Counted from the stretch's first letter, positions 1 to 8,919 are shown. The stretch is 64,000 bases of DNA from Streptomyces sp. WM6386 (GCF_000972385.1 NZ_JXTE01000048.1:6064-70063), one strand, 5' to 3'. The notes: generated by a model from the sequence alone, not told the origin. Numbers and translations are program-made.

Positions 1-1
1 C

Positions 2-805
2 GACCCGGAGCTGCGCGGCCACTCCTTCGAGTTCCGCATCAACGGCGAGGACCCGGGCCGCAACTTCCTCCCGGCCCCCGGCACGGTCACCGTGTTCAAC
101 GGACCGTCCGGCCCGGGCGTCCGCCTCGACGCCGGCGTCGAGTCCGGCTCGGTCATCGGCCCGGCCTGGGACTCCCTGCTGGCCAAGCTGATCGTCACCG
201 GGGCCACTCGTGAGCAGGCCCTGCAGCGTGCCGCGCGTGCCCTGGAGGAGTTCCAGGTGGAGGGCATGGCGACGGCCATCCCGTTCCACCGCGCGGTCGT
301 CAAGGACCCGGCGTTCGCTCCGGAGCTGACCGGCAACGAGGACCCCTTCACGGTCCACACCCGCTGGATCGAGACCGAGTTCGTCAACGAGATCAAGCCC
401 TTCGCCGCCCCCGTCGACGTGGAGACGGACGAGGACCCGGGGCGCGAGACGGTCGTCGTCGAGGTCGGCGGCAAGCGCCTGGAGGTCTCCCTCCCCGTCT
501 CGCTCGGCATGTCCCTGGCCCGCACCGGCCTCGCGGCGGGCGCCAAGCCCAAGCGCCGCGCGGCCAAGAAGTCCGGCCCCGTCGCCTCCGGCGACACCCT
601 CGCCTCCCCGATGCAGGGCACGATCGTCAAGATCGCCGTCGAGGAGGGCCAGGAGGTCAAGGAAGGCGACCTGGTCGTCGTCCTGGAGGCCATGAAGATG
701 GAGCAGCCGCTCAACGCGCACAAGTCCGGCACCATCAAGGGCCTGTCCGCTGAGGTCGGCGCCTCGCTCACCTCGGGTGCGGCGATCTGCGAGATCAAGG
801 ACTGA
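2..805 (+). CDS. accA2: Acetyl/propionyl-CoA carboxylase alpha subunit, C-terminal part (5' end outside window)
   Basis: The reading frame is open from base 2, so the gene starts before the window. What is visible is the end of the biotin carboxylase part ([21 protein letters not shown]), a linker, and a C-terminal biotinyl carrier domain. The biotin attachment motif EAMKM is at 686-700, with the Lys codon at 695-697, and is preceded by [10 protein letters not shown]. The protein carboxylates biotin and carries it to a separate beta subunit to make malonyl- or methylmalonyl-CoA in the cytosol. It ends 34 bases before a strong terminator. The family is certain; the exact acyl-CoA cannot be read from this fragment. 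Confidence 0.93.
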   Translation, partial: DPELRGHSFEFRINGEDPGRNFLPAPGTVTVFNGPSGPGVRLDAGVESGSVIGPAWDSLLAKLIVTGATREQALQRAARALEEFQVEGMATAIPFHRAVVKDPAFAPELTGNEDPFTVHTRWIETEFVNEIKPFAAPVDVETDEDPGRETVVVEVGGKRLEVSLPVSLGMSLARTGLAAGAKPKRRAAKKSGPVASGDTLASPMQGTIVKIAVEEGQEVKEGDLVVVLEAMKMEQPLNAHKSGTIKGLSAEVGASLTSGAAICEIKD

Positions 806-838
806 CACACCTTCCCCGGAAGGTCGTAGGACATCCCG

Positions 839-884
839 GAGCGCCCGGCGGACTGACAGTCAGTCCGCCGGGCGCTCCTTTTTT
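839..884 (+). terminator. Rho-independent terminator of accA2, with an embedded operator-like palindrome
   Basis: A perfect 19-bp inverted repeat (839-857 with 859-877, one-base loop) is followed by six T (879-884). The core GGACTGACAGTCAGTCC at 850-866 looks like a TetR-family operator and lies 58 bases before the TetR start, so the element may do two jobs. Terminator function is clear; operator function is inference. Confidence 0.9.
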
Positions 885-924
885 CCGGCATCCTGGAGAC
901 ACACCCGGGCAGGAGAGAGGGCAG

Positions 925-1635
925 GTGGGAGCCATGGGGAGCCAGGAGGCCACGGCGACACCCACGCCGACGCGTGCCATGCGCGCGGACGCCCGCCGCA
1001 ACTACGACCGGCTCCTCGCCGAGGCCCGCGCCGCTTTCGCCGCCCACGGTGCCGAAGCGTCCCTGGAGGACGTGGCCCGCCGCGCAGGCGTGGGCATCGG
1101 CACCCTTTACCGCCACTTCCCCAACCGCAACGCCCTGTTGAGCGCGGTCTTCGAGGACGCGGTGAACGATCTGCTGGCTCGCGCGAGCGAACTGCGCCGG
1201 TCACCGGAACCCTGCGCGGCCCTGGTGACCTGGCTCCGCGAGATGATCACCCAGGCGAGCGAGTACCGGGGCCTGGCAAGGGCGTTGATGTCCGTCGGCC
1301 ACGACGACACCTCGGCCCTGGCGCGGTGCAGCGACCCCATCCGGGAAGCGGGCGGCGCACTCCTGGCACGAGCACAGGATGCGGGGGCCGTTCGGCAGGA
1401 CGTGGCGATCGGCGATCTGCTCCAACTCACCCACGCGATCGCGCTGGCGGCGGAGGAGACGTCGAGCGACCCGGACCTGGCGGACAGATTGCTGATGTTG
1501 ACACTGAGGGGACTCAAACCCACCCAGGGGCGCGGGGCTGCATCGATTTGCGGCTCCGCCGCGGGGCGCGACCAGCCACACACAACCGGCACTCGCGCAG
1601 CGACACCGTCCCCTACGGCGAACAGGCGAACCTGA
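925..1635 (+). CDS. TetR-family transcriptional regulator
   Basis: The N-terminal helix-turn-helix is visible in SLEDVARRAGVGIGTLYRHF (about residues 48-67), the TetR signature. The rest is an all-helical ligand-binding region with no recognisable ligand motif. The GTG start at 925 follows the purine-rich AGGAGAGAGG (911-920); ATG at 934 is an alternative. The normal family end is near LTLRGLKPTQ. The last 45 or so residues (GRGAASICGSAAGRDQ onwards) are encoded by a dispersed repeat at 1526-1600, so the C-terminus is probably an acquired extension. The gene is convergent with the deoR-type gene, with two bases between the stops. Confidence 0.85.
   Translation: MGAMGSQEATATPTPTRAMRADARRNYDRLLAEARAAFAAHGAEASLEDVARRAGVGIGTLYRHFPNRNALLSAVFEDAVNDLLARASELRRSPEPCAALVTWLREMITQASEYRGLARALMSVGHDDTSALARCSDPIREAGGALLARAQDAGAVRQDVAIGDLLQLTHAIALAAEETSSDPDLADRLLMLTLRGLKPTQGRGAASICGSAAGRDQPHTTGTRAATPSPTANRRT
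1526..1600 (+). repeat. Dispersed GC-rich intergenic repeat (family 1, long copy), here read as coding
   Basis: AGGGGCGCGGGG ... GCGCGACCAGCCAC, with a central part rich in GCGGCTCCGCCGC that can fold on itself. A short version lies in reverse orientation at 11429-11458. I recall many similar copies between Streptomyces genes. Here it is fused in frame to the end of the TetR gene. Confidence 0.7.
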
Positions 1636-1637
1636 AC

Positions 1638-2594
1638 CTAGCGTCGCCGCATATCCGCAACCCGCGCCGCCCGCTGCTCCGCCCCCGCCGCCGGCTCACT
1701 CAGAACCGACGTCGCCCGAAGCCCCGCCCCGGCGGAGCCGGCCGGCACCCGGCGAGGCCCTGGGAGGGACACGTCCCGGCGAGGTTGGCGCGGGGGGACC
1801 GAATCACTCCCCGAGCCCCCGGCGACAGCGATCTGAACACCCTGGTCGGCCAGCGCCTGCAACTCCGTGGCCGCACGATCGTCGTGTGCCGGGGGCTCGT
1901 CGGTCACCAGCCGGGTGATCACATCCGTGGGCACGGTCTGGAACATCGTGTCCGAACCGAGCTTGGTGTGATCGGCGAGGACGACGACCTCCGCGGCGGC
2001 CTGCACCAGCGCCCGGTCGACGGATGCCGACAGCATGTTGGACGTGGACAGTCCGCGCTCGGCGGTGAGTCCGCTCCCGGACAGGAAGGCCCGCGAGACC
2101 CGCAGCCCCTGGAGGGACTGCTCGGCGCCGGAGCCCACCAGGGCGTAGTTGGAACCGCGCAGAGTGCCGCCGGTCATCACGACTTCCACCCGGTTGGCAT
2201 GGGCCAACGCCTGAGCCACCAGCAGGGAGTTGGTGACGACGGTCAGCCCGGGTACGCGAGCGAGCCGACGGGCCAGCTCCTGTGTCGTCGTACCCGCCCC
2301 GACCACGATCGCTTCGCCCTCTTCGACGAAGTTCGCGGCGAGGTCGGCAATAGCCGTCTTCTCGGCGGTCGCGAGATGTGATTTCTGCGGAAAGCCGGAC
2401 TCCCGCGTGAACCCGCCCGGCAATACCGCACCGCCATGTCGGCGGTCGAGGAGTCCTTCTGCCTCCAGTGCGCGCACGTCCCGCCGTACGGTCACTTCGG
2501 AGGTCTGGACGACGCGGGCGAGCTCACGGAGCGACACGGCCCCGTTCGCTCGCACCATTTCGAGGATCAATTGGCGACGTTCTGCAGCGAACAC
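1638..2594 (-). CDS. DeoR/GlpR-type transcriptional repressor
   Basis: The N-terminal DeoR helix-turn-helix is visible: RRQLILEMVRANGAVSLREL, then TSEVTVRRDVRALEAEGLL. A sugar-phosphate-sensing domain follows, with GAGTTTQELAR, TNSLLVAQ and ADHTKLGS. Such proteins repress sugar or polyol genes and are released by a phosphosugar. The GTG start is set by the HTH position. At 318 aa it is about 60 residues longer than the usual 250-260. The extra Pro/Arg-rich C-terminus (from about residue 260) faces the repeat-extended end of the convergent TetR gene, suggesting rearrangement between the two genes. Its own upstream region lacks the CTACGCGCGTAG palindrome. Confidence 0.88.
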   Translation of the reverse strand: MFAAERRQLILEMVRANGAVSLRELARVVQTSEVTVRRDVRALEAEGLLDRRHGGAVLPGGFTRESGFPQKSHLATAEKTAIADLAANFVEEGEAIVVGAGTTTQELARRLARVPGLTVVTNSLLVAQALAHANRVEVVMTGGTLRGSNYALVGSGAEQSLQGLRVSRAFLSGSGLTAERGLSTSNMLSASVDRALVQAAAEVVVLADHTKLGSDTMFQTVPTDVITRLVTDEPPAHDDRAATELQALADQGVQIAVAGGSGSDSVPPRQPRRDVSLPGPRRVPAGSAGAGLRATSVLSEPAAGAEQRAARVADMRRR

Positions 2595-2771
2595 GAAACT
2601 GACAGTAACCCCAACGACCGTCTGCTTTCAGCAGTATGCGCCGAATAACAGAAGTTGTTCGCACAGAAGGGTCGCAAGTGGTATAGGGCCTACGCCCCCC
2701 GACTATGCCGTACGAATGGTCGACAACTCCCTGTGACCAGCGGGGAGTGGGTTTCGGCCGCCAGGGCCTGT

Positions 2772-4211
2772 CTAGCTCTCGGCCGTCTCCTTACGGGTGT
2801 GGAGCTGGCGTGCCACCTCGGCGATCGAGCCCGAAAGAGACGGGTACACGGTGAAGGCGTTCGCGATCTGCTCGACGGTCAGGTTGTTGTCGACCGCGAT
2901 CGAGATCGGATGGATCAGTTCCGAGGCGCGCGGCGACACGACCACACCGCCGACGACGATGCCCGTGCCGGGACGGCAGAAGATCTTGACGAAGCCGTCG
3001 CGGATGCCCTGCATCTTGGCGCGCGGGTTGCGCAGCAGCGGGAGCTTGACGACGCGGGCGTCGATCTTGCCCCCGTCCACGTCCGCCTGCGTGTAGCCGA
3101 CCGTGGCGATCTCGGGGTCGGTGAAGACGTTGGAGGAGACCGTCTTGAGGTTGAGGGGGGCCACCGCGTCGCCGAGGAAGTGGTACATGGCGATACGGCC
3201 CTGCATGGCGGCCACGGACGCGAGGGCGAAGACACCGGTCACGTCACCGGCGGCGTACACACCGGGGGCAGTCGTCCTGGACACCTTGTCGGTCCAGATG
3301 TGCCCCGACTCTCGCACCTTGACGCCTGCCTCCTCCAGACCGAGGCCCGCGCTGTTGGGGATGGCGCCGACGGCCATGAGGCAGTGGGAGCCGGTGATGA
3401 CGCGGCCGTCGGAGAGGGTGACCTCGACCCGGTCGCCGACCCGCTTGGCGGCGGCGGCGCGGGAGCGGGCCATGACGTTCATGCCGCGGCGCCGGAAGAC
3501 GTCCTCCAGCACGGCGGCTGCGTCCGGGTCCTCGCCGGGGAGGACCCGGTCACGGGACGAGACGAGGGTGACCTTGGACCCGAGGGCCTGGTAGGCACCC
3601 GCGAACTCGGCGCCCGTCACACCCGAACCGACCACGATGAGCTCTTCCGGCAGCTCGGTGAGGTCGTACACCTGCGTCCAGTTGAAGATGCGCTCGCCGT
3701 CGGGCTGGGCGTCGGGCACCTCGCGGGGGTGGCCGCCGGTCGCGAGGAGGACGGCGTCGGCGGTGAGGGTCTCCTCGGTGCCGTCGGCGGCGGTGACGAC
3801 GACCTTGCGGGACCCGTCGAGGGACTGCATGCCGTCCAGCCGGCCGCGGCCGCGCAGCACGCGGGCGCCGGCGCGGGTGACGGAGGCGGTGATGTCGTGG
3901 GACTGCGCGAGCGCGAGCCGCTTCACACGACGGTTGACCTTCCCGAGGTCCACGCCGACCACACGGGCGGCCTGCTCCAGGGGTGGGGTGTCGTCGGCGA
4001 CGATGATGCCGAGCTCTTCGTACGACGAGTCGAAGGTGGTCATCACCTCGGCCGTGGCGATAAGAGTCTTCGACGGCACGCAGTCGGTCAGCACCGACGC
4101 TCCGCCCAGACCGTCGCAGTCGACGACGGTCACCTCCGCGCCGAGCTGCGCTGCTACCAGCGCCGCTTCGTATCCGCCGGGTCCGCCACCGATGATCACG
4201 ATCCGAGTCAC
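2772..4211 (-). CDS. NAD(P)H-quinone dehydrogenase, LpdA-like flavoprotein disulfide reductase family
   Basis: 479 aa with the fold of lipoamide dehydrogenase: FAD site IIGGGPGGYEAA at the N-terminus, NAD site VVGSGVTGAEFA in the middle, YAAGDVTG, and a C-terminal dimerisation domain. The redox-active pair CxxxxC is broken: the segment reads GGASVLTDCVPSK, with Ser where the first Cys should be. This is known for the mycobacterial LpdA/Rv3303c group, which reduces quinones rather than lipoamide. It probably moves electrons from NAD(P)H to menaquinone or xenobiotic quinones at the membrane. GTG start. It stands alone, divergent from the cyclotransferase gene. Confidence 0.88.
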   Translation of the reverse strand: MTRIVIIGGGPGGYEAALVAAQLGAEVTVVDCDGLGGASVLTDCVPSKTLIATAEVMTTFDSSYEELGIIVADDTPPLEQAARVVGVDLGKVNRRVKRLALAQSHDITASVTRAGARVLRGRGRLDGMQSLDGSRKVVVTAADGTEETLTADAVLLATGGHPREVPDAQPDGERIFNWTQVYDLTELPEELIVVGSGVTGAEFAGAYQALGSKVTLVSSRDRVLPGEDPDAAAVLEDVFRRRGMNVMARSRAAAAKRVGDRVEVTLSDGRVITGSHCLMAVGAIPNSAGLGLEEAGVKVRESGHIWTDKVSRTTAPGVYAAGDVTGVFALASVAAMQGRIAMYHFLGDAVAPLNLKTVSSNVFTDPEIATVGYTQADVDGGKIDARVVKLPLLRNPRAKMQGIRDGFVKIFCRPGTGIVVGGVVVSPRASELIHPISIAVDNNLTVEQIANAFTVYPSLSGSIAEVARQLHTRKETAES

Positions 4212-4326
4212 GTACGTAATTGTCCCGCACTCTCCAAGGTGCTACTGCCCGGGGGCCACGGGACGGGCCATCTTGTTACCTACGGGACAGGCGGGTCGGC
4301 CGTTTCGACTGCCGTACCCTCTCCCC

Positions 4327-4764
4327 ATGTCGCTCTACGCCGCGTACGCCGGCAACCTCGACGCGCGGCTGATGACGCGCCGCGCACCGCACTCGCCGAT
4401 GCGCGCGACCGGCTGGCTGAACGGATGGCGGCTGACCTTCGGCGGCGAGCAGATGGGCTGGGAGGGCGCGCTCGCGACGCTCGTCGAGGACCCCGAGTCG
4501 CAGGTCTTCGTCGCGTTGTACGACATCGCGCCGCCGGACGAGGACTCGATGGACCGCTGGGAGGGTGTCGGCCTCGGCATCTACCGCCGGATGCGGGTGC
4601 GGGTGCACACCCTGGAGACCGAGGAGTCGGCGTGGCTGTACGTCCTCGACGCGTACGAGGGGGGCCTGCCGTCGGCGCGCTACCTCGGCGAGATCGCGGA
4701 CGCGGCGGAATCGGCGGGGGCGCCGCACGACTATGTGATGGAACTCCGCAAGCGCCCCTGCTAG
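4327..4764 (+). CDS. Gamma-glutamylcyclotransferase-fold protein
   Basis: 145 aa. The N-terminus SLYAAYAGNLD is a variant of the YGSNL substrate loop of the gamma-glutamylcyclotransferase fold. Later YDIAPPDEDSMDRWEGVG and the acidic E in YEGGLPSARYL fit the family. Members release 5-oxoproline from gamma-glutamyl amines. The actual substrate is unknown; actinobacteria use mycothiol rather than glutathione. The start is the ATG that leaves the first beta strand complete; longer in-frame extension upstream has no RBS. It precedes punA but has no palindrome of its own. Confidence 0.75.
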   Translation: MSLYAAYAGNLDARLMTRRAPHSPMRATGWLNGWRLTFGGEQMGWEGALATLVEDPESQVFVALYDIAPPDEDSMDRWEGVGLGIYRRMRVRVHTLETEESAWLYVLDAYEGGLPSARYLGEIADAAESAGAPHDYVMELRKRPC

Positions 4765-4838
4765 CTCGCGCGCCCCGTCTTCGCCGGACTTCGTTGGAAA
4801 CGACAAGACAACGATCGTCAACCCGTTCGCTCTGTCAT

Positions 4839-4850
4839 CTACGCGCGTAG
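4839..4850. promoter_or_regulatory. Nucleoside-regulon operator, site 1 (punA)
   Basis: Perfect 12-bp palindrome CTACGCGCGTAG, ending 25 bases before the punA start and overlapping the likely transcription start or 5' leader. The same sequence recurs before deoC, add and the nucleoside ABC operon. Operator function is inferred from this recurrence. Confidence 0.8.
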
Positions 4851-4875
4851 GAAGGAAGAGGCTACGCTCATCCGC

Positions 4876-5700
4876 GTGAACGCATCTCTTCTTCCGGACG
4901 ACATCCAGGGCGACCCGCACGCCGCCGCCGACGCCGCCGCCGCGCGCCTGCGCGAACTGACCGGCGCCGAGACCCACGACGTCGCCCTCGTGATGGGCTC
5001 CGGCTGGGCTCCGGCCGTGGACGCGCTCGGCGTTCCCGACGCCGAGTTCCAGGTCACCGAGCTGCCCGGGTTCCCGCCGCCGGCGGTCGAGGGCCACGGC
5101 GGCAAGATCCGCTCGTACAAGATCGGCGAGAAGCGGGCCCTGGTCTTCCTGGGCCGCACGCACTACTACGAGGGGCGTGGTGTGGCCGCCGTCGCGCACG
5201 GCGTCCGTACGGCCGTGGCGGCCGGCTGCAAGACGATCGTGCTGACCAACGGCTGCGGTGGGCTGCGCGAGGGCATGCGTCCCGGGCAGCCGGTGCTGAT
5301 CAGCGACCACATCAACCTCACGGCGACGTCTCCCATCATCGGCGCGAACTTCGTGGACCTGACGGATCTGTACTCCCCCCGGCTGCGTGCGCTGTGCAAG
5401 GAGATCGACCCCACGCTGGAGGAGGGTGTCTACGCCCAGTTCCCCGGCCCGCACTACGAGACGCCGGCCGAGATTCGGATGGCCCGTGTCATCGGTGCGG
5501 ACCTGGTGGGTATGTCGACGGTCCTCGAGGCCATCGCCGCGCGCGAGGCGGGGGCGGAGGTGCTGGGTATCTCCCTGGTGACCAACCTCGCCGCGGGGAT
5601 GACGGGCGAGCCGCTGAACCACGAGGAGGTCCTCCAGGCGGGCCGTGACTCGGCGACTCAGATGGGCGCGCTGCTGGGCCAGGTGCTGAGCCGGCTGTAG
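4876..5700 (+). CDS. punA: Purine nucleoside phosphorylase
   Basis: 274 aa, the trimeric PNP class. Visible motifs are VMGSGW (phosphate loop), [36 protein letters not shown] and SLVTNLAAG. It splits purine (deoxy)nucleosides with phosphate to base plus (deoxy)ribose-1-phosphate. The GTG at 4876 follows GGAAGGAAGAGG. The next gene encodes a phosphosugar mutase able to move the phosphate to C5, and deoC lies further down, so the genes form a catabolic series. The promoter carries operator site 1. Confidence 0.95.
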   Translation: MNASLLPDDIQGDPHAAADAAAARLRELTGAETHDVALVMGSGWAPAVDALGVPDAEFQVTELPGFPPPAVEGHGGKIRSYKIGEKRALVFLGRTHYYEGRGVAAVAHGVRTAVAAGCKTIVLTNGCGGLREGMRPGQPVLISDHINLTATSPIIGANFVDLTDLYSPRLRALCKEIDPTLEEGVYAQFPGPHYETPAEIRMARVIGADLVGMSTVLEAIAAREAGAEVLGISLVTNLAAGMTGEPLNHEEVLQAGRDSATQMGALLGQVLSRL

Positions 5701-5710
5701 CCGACGGGGA

Positions 5711-5906
5711 CTTTCCTCGCCCCCGCCGCCCTTACCCGTCCCGTCCCTGGGGGCTGCGCCCCCAGACCCCCACGACCGGCGTCAGTGAATCCAGCCCCTC
5801 CGGCGTTTGGGGAGCGGGGGTCCAGGGGGCAGCGCCCCCTGGGAGCGGGGTCGAAGGGGCGGCAGCCCCTGGGGATGGGAACGGGTAAGGGCGGCGGGGG
5901 CGAAAA
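5711..5906. repeat. Palindrome-ended intergenic element (family 2), between punA and the mutase
   Basis: The ends are inverted copies of each other: the left end around CGCCCCCGCCGCCCTTACCC (5719-5738) matches the reverse complement of the right end (about 5861-5906). Inside are further hairpins (CTGGGGGCTGCGCCCCCAG at 5747-5765; CCAGGGGGCAGCGCCCCCTGG at 5822-5842). A relative lies at 50873-51022, sharing the 3' end almost base for base. Structure like a miniature mobile element; it probably ends or attenuates transcription from punA. No gene in this gap. Confidence 0.75.
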
Positions 5907-5962
5907 CCCACCCCACGCGCGCCCCCACTCACCCGCACACCGACACGAGAGGTTGACCCGAC

Positions 5963-7594
5963 GTGCACGACGATCTCATCGCACGAGCCACCGCATGGCT
6001 GGCCGAGGACCCCGACACGGAGACCCGTGACGAGCTCGCCAAGCTCATCGAGGCCGGAGACGTCACCGAACTCGCCGCGCGCTTCAGCGGCACCCTCCAG
6101 TTCGGCACGGCGGGCCTCAGGGGAGAGCTCGGCGCCGGACCGATGCGTATGAACCGCAGTGTGGTCATCCGCGCCGCCGCCGGTCTCGCCGCGTACCTCA
6201 AGGGGAAGGGCCGGACGGACGGCCTCGTCGTCGTCGGCTACGACGCCCGCCACAAGTCCGCCGACTTCGCCCGCGACACCGCGGCCGTGATGACCGGCGC
6301 CGGACTCAGGGCCGCCGTCCTCCCCCACCCCCTCCCCACCCCCGTCCTGGCGTACGCCATAAGGCACCTCGGCGCGGTCGCCGGCGTGGAGGTCACCGCC
6401 AGCCACAACCCGCCCCGCGACAACGGCTACAAGGTCTACCTCGGCGACGGTTCGCAGATCGTGCCCCCGGCCGACGCGGAGATCGCCGCCGAGATCGACG
6501 CCGTACGGTCCCTGGGCGACGTCCCGCGCCCGGACGCCGGCTGGGAGATCCTCGACGGCGCCGTCCTCGACGCCTACCTGGCCCGCACGGACGCCGTCCT
6601 GGCGGAAGGCTCCCCCCGTACCGCCCGCACCGTCTACACGGCGATGCACGGCGTCGGAAAGGACGTCCTCCTCGCCGCCTTCGCCCGCGCCGGCTTCCCG
6701 GAGCCGGTGCTCGTCGCCGAGCAGGCCGAGCCCGACCCGGACTTCCCGACCGTCGCCTTCCCCAACCCGGAAGAGCCCGGCGCGATGGACCTCGCCTTCG
6801 CCAGGGCCCGCGAGACGGACCCCGACCTGATCATCGCCAACGACCCGGACGCCGACCGCTGCGCCGTGGCCGTCAAGGAGAGCGGCGAGTGGCGGATGCT
6901 GCGCGGTGACGAGGTCGGCGCGCTCCTCGCCGCGCACCTCGTCCGACGCGGCGCGCAGGGGACCTTCGCCGAGTCCATCGTCTCCTCCTCCCTCCTCGGC
7001 CGGATCGCCGAGAAGGCGAACCTCCCCTACGAGGAGACCCTCACCGGCTTCAAGTGGATCGCCCGTGTCGAGGGCCTGCGCTACGGCTACGAGGAGGCCC
7101 TCGGCTACTGCGTCGACCCCGACGGCGTACGGGACAAGGACGGCATCACCGCCGCCCTCCTGATCACCGAGCTGGCGTCCGAGCTCAAGGAGCAGGGGCG
7201 CACGCTGCTCGATCTCCTCGACGACCTCGCCGTGGAGCACGGTCTGCACGCCACTGACCAGCTGGCGGTCCGCGTCGAGGACCTGTCGGTCATCGCCGAC
7301 GCCATGCGGCGTCTGCGCGAGCAGCCGCCGACCGAGCTGGCCGGCCTGGCGATCACCAAGGCCGAGGACCTCACGAAGGGCACCGACAAGCTGCCGCCCA
7401 CCGACGGTCTGCGGTACATCCTCGACGGCGCCCGCGTCATCGTCCGGCCCAGCGGCACCGAGCCCAAGCTCAAGTGCTACCTGGAGGTCGTCGTCCCGGT
7501 CGCCGCCCACGCCGATCTGCCCACGGCCCACGCGAAGGCGACGGACCTGCTGACGACGATCAAGCGGGACCTGTCGGCCGCGGCCGGCATCTGA
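5963..7594 (+). CDS. Phosphosugar mutase (PGM2-like), probable phosphopentomutase
   Basis: 543 aa, alpha-D-phosphohexomutase superfamily. Four signature regions are visible: TASHNPP with the catalytic Ser, the Mg loop DPDADR, the sugar-binding loop with GYEEALGY, and the phosphate-binding RPSGTEPKLK near the end. GTG start; length fits the long PGM2/phosphopentomutase branch. Between a nucleoside phosphorylase and deoC, its likely job is (deoxy)ribose-1-P to (deoxy)ribose-5-P. General annotations would say phosphomannomutase or phosphoglucomutase; pentose activity is inferred from context. No operator palindrome lies directly in front, so it may depend on read-through from punA. Confidence 0.88.
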   Translation: MHDDLIARATAWLAEDPDTETRDELAKLIEAGDVTELAARFSGTLQFGTAGLRGELGAGPMRMNRSVVIRAAAGLAAYLKGKGRTDGLVVVGYDARHKSADFARDTAAVMTGAGLRAAVLPHPLPTPVLAYAIRHLGAVAGVEVTASHNPPRDNGYKVYLGDGSQIVPPADAEIAAEIDAVRSLGDVPRPDAGWEILDGAVLDAYLARTDAVLAEGSPRTARTVYTAMHGVGKDVLLAAFARAGFPEPVLVAEQAEPDPDFPTVAFPNPEEPGAMDLAFARARETDPDLIIANDPDADRCAVAVKESGEWRMLRGDEVGALLAAHLVRRGAQGTFAESIVSSSLLGRIAEKANLPYEETLTGFKWIARVEGLRYGYEEALGYCVDPDGVRDKDGITAALLITELASELKEQGRTLLDLLDDLAVEHGLHATDQLAVRVEDLSVIADAMRRLREQPPTELAGLAITKAEDLTKGTDKLPPTDGLRYILDGARVIVRPSGTEPKLKCYLEVVVPVAAHADLPTAHAKATDLLTTIKRDLSAAAGI

Positions 7595-7596
7595 CC

Positions 7597-7645
7597 CACC
7601 CGTTGGGCTGCCCTCACCGACGGGGGCATCCCAACGGGTGATTTC
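7597..7645 (+). terminator. Terminator of the phosphosugar mutase gene
   Basis: CACCCGTTGGG (7597-7607) pairs with CCCAACGGGTG (7630-7640), followed by ATTTC. It starts three bases after the stop codon. Confidence 0.75.
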
Positions 7646-7737
7646 ACCGCGCCGGTTGTCGCGCGCTCCACGCCTCGGCGCCCACCCCGGGAAACGGTTG
7701 ACGGGTATCCCGTCCGCCGAGCCCCGGAGCCGCCCCC

Positions 7738-8919
7738 GTGTCCTCGACCGCCCCCGAAACCGCCCCGGGCGGCAGCGTCCCGGGCAGCCGGCGACCCGAG
7801 ACCACGCCCCGCCCGCGCCCCGCCGTGCACGCCCTGCGCCGCGCGGCCCCGGCCCTCGGCGCCTTCGTCGCCGTACGGCTCGCGGGCCTGCTGTTCCTCG
7901 CGCTGTGGGCCCATCACCAGGACCACGGTCTGTGGCCGATCCTGGCGCGGCAGTGGGACGCGAAGTGGTACCTCGGCATCGCCGACCACGGCTACGCCCG
8001 GGAGGTCGGCACCGAGGGAAGCAACCTGGCGTTCTTCCCGCTCTACCCGGTCCTGCTCAAGGCGGTCGCGGCCGTCACCCCGGGCACCCGTGCCACCACC
8101 GGTCTGTGCCTCGCCGTCGCCGCGTCCTTCGTCGCGGCCTGGGGGGTGTTCGCGGTGGGCGACCGGCTGTACGGCTGCCGGGTCGGGTTCCTGGCCACCG
8201 TGCTGTGGGCCGCGTTCCCGGTCGGCCTGGTGCAGTGGATGGGCTACACCGAGTCCCTGTTCACCGCGTGCGCGGCCTGGTCGCTGTACGCGGTGCTCTC
8301 CCGCCGCTGGCTGTGGGCGGGCACGCTGGCCGTGCTCGCGGGTCTGACCCGGCCGACCGGTGTCGCGCTGGCGGCCGCGGTCACCGTGACGGCCCTGCTG
8401 TCCCTGCGCCGCGGCTTCTCCGTGCGCGCGCTCACGGCCGCTCTCCTGGCCCCGCTCGGCTGGTGCGGGTACCTCGCCTGGGTGGGGCTGCGGGTGGGCC
8501 GCTGGGACGGCTATTTCGCCGAACAGCGGGTGTGGAGCAACGAGATGGACGGGGGCCGGCGGACCCTGCGGGAGATCCGCCAACTGCTGGTGCGGGACTC
8601 GACGCCGCATCTGTTCCTGGTGCTGGTGACGCTGGTGCTGATCGCCTCGGTGGCGCTGTTCGCGCTGTCGGCGCGCGACCGCCAGCCGCTGTCCCTGCTG
8701 GTCTTCACGGGCGTGACGCTGCTCATCGTCCTGACCAGCGGCGGCGTCTACTTCCCGCGCGCCCGCTACCTCCTGCCGGCCTTCCCGCTCCTGCTGCCGC
8801 TGGCCCTGCGGCTCTCCCACGCCGCCCGTCGCCACCGCGTCCTCGTGCTGACCGCGGCGGTGGCGGGCTCGGTGTACTGGGGCGCGTACATGGCCCTGGT
8901 GTGGCCGGGGGCGCCGTGA
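7738..8919 (+). CDS. Polytopic membrane glycosyltransferase, PIG-V/mannosyltransferase-like
   Basis: 393 aa with about nine hydrophobic spans after a Pro-rich cytoplasmic N-terminus of about 30 residues. The first luminal loop contains RQWDAKWYLGIADHGY and NLAFFPLYP. The Trp-Asp pair and following Tyr resemble the catalytic loop of PIG-V/GT-C enzymes, which use polyprenyl-phosphate sugars outside the membrane. QWMGYTESLFT is another conserved stretch. GTG start. The acceptor is unknown. Divergent members are simply annotated as membrane protein, so the enzymatic role is probable, not proven. Confidence 0.72.
   Translation: MSSTAPETAPGGSVPGSRRPETTPRPRPAVHALRRAAPALGAFVAVRLAGLLFLALWAHHQDHGLWPILARQWDAKWYLGIADHGYAREVGTEGSNLAFFPLYPVLLKAVAAVTPGTRATTGLCLAVAASFVAAWGVFAVGDRLYGCRVGFLATVLWAAFPVGLVQWMGYTESLFTACAAWSLYAVLSRRWLWAGTLAVLAGLTRPTGVALAAAVTVTALLSLRRGFSVRALTAALLAPLGWCGYLAWVGLRVGRWDGYFAEQRVWSNEMDGGRRTLREIRQLLVRDSTPHLFLVLVTLVLIASVALFALSARDRQPLSLLVFTGVTLLIVLTSGGVYFPRARYLLPAFPLLLPLALRLSHAARRHRVLVLTAAVAGSVYWGAYMALVWPGAP

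Noticed and set aside
777..2381. Long plus-strand frame of 534 codons across the TetR and DeoR genes
   Set aside because: Arg/Pro-rich translation typical of a wrong frame in GC-rich DNA; both real genes have clear HTH domains in other frames.
1638..2594. DeoR-type repressor as the regulator of the CTACGCGCGTAG regulon
   Set aside because: Its own promoter lacks the palindrome, and GlpR-type proteins usually bind other direct-repeat sites. It cannot be excluded, but there is no support in the sequence.
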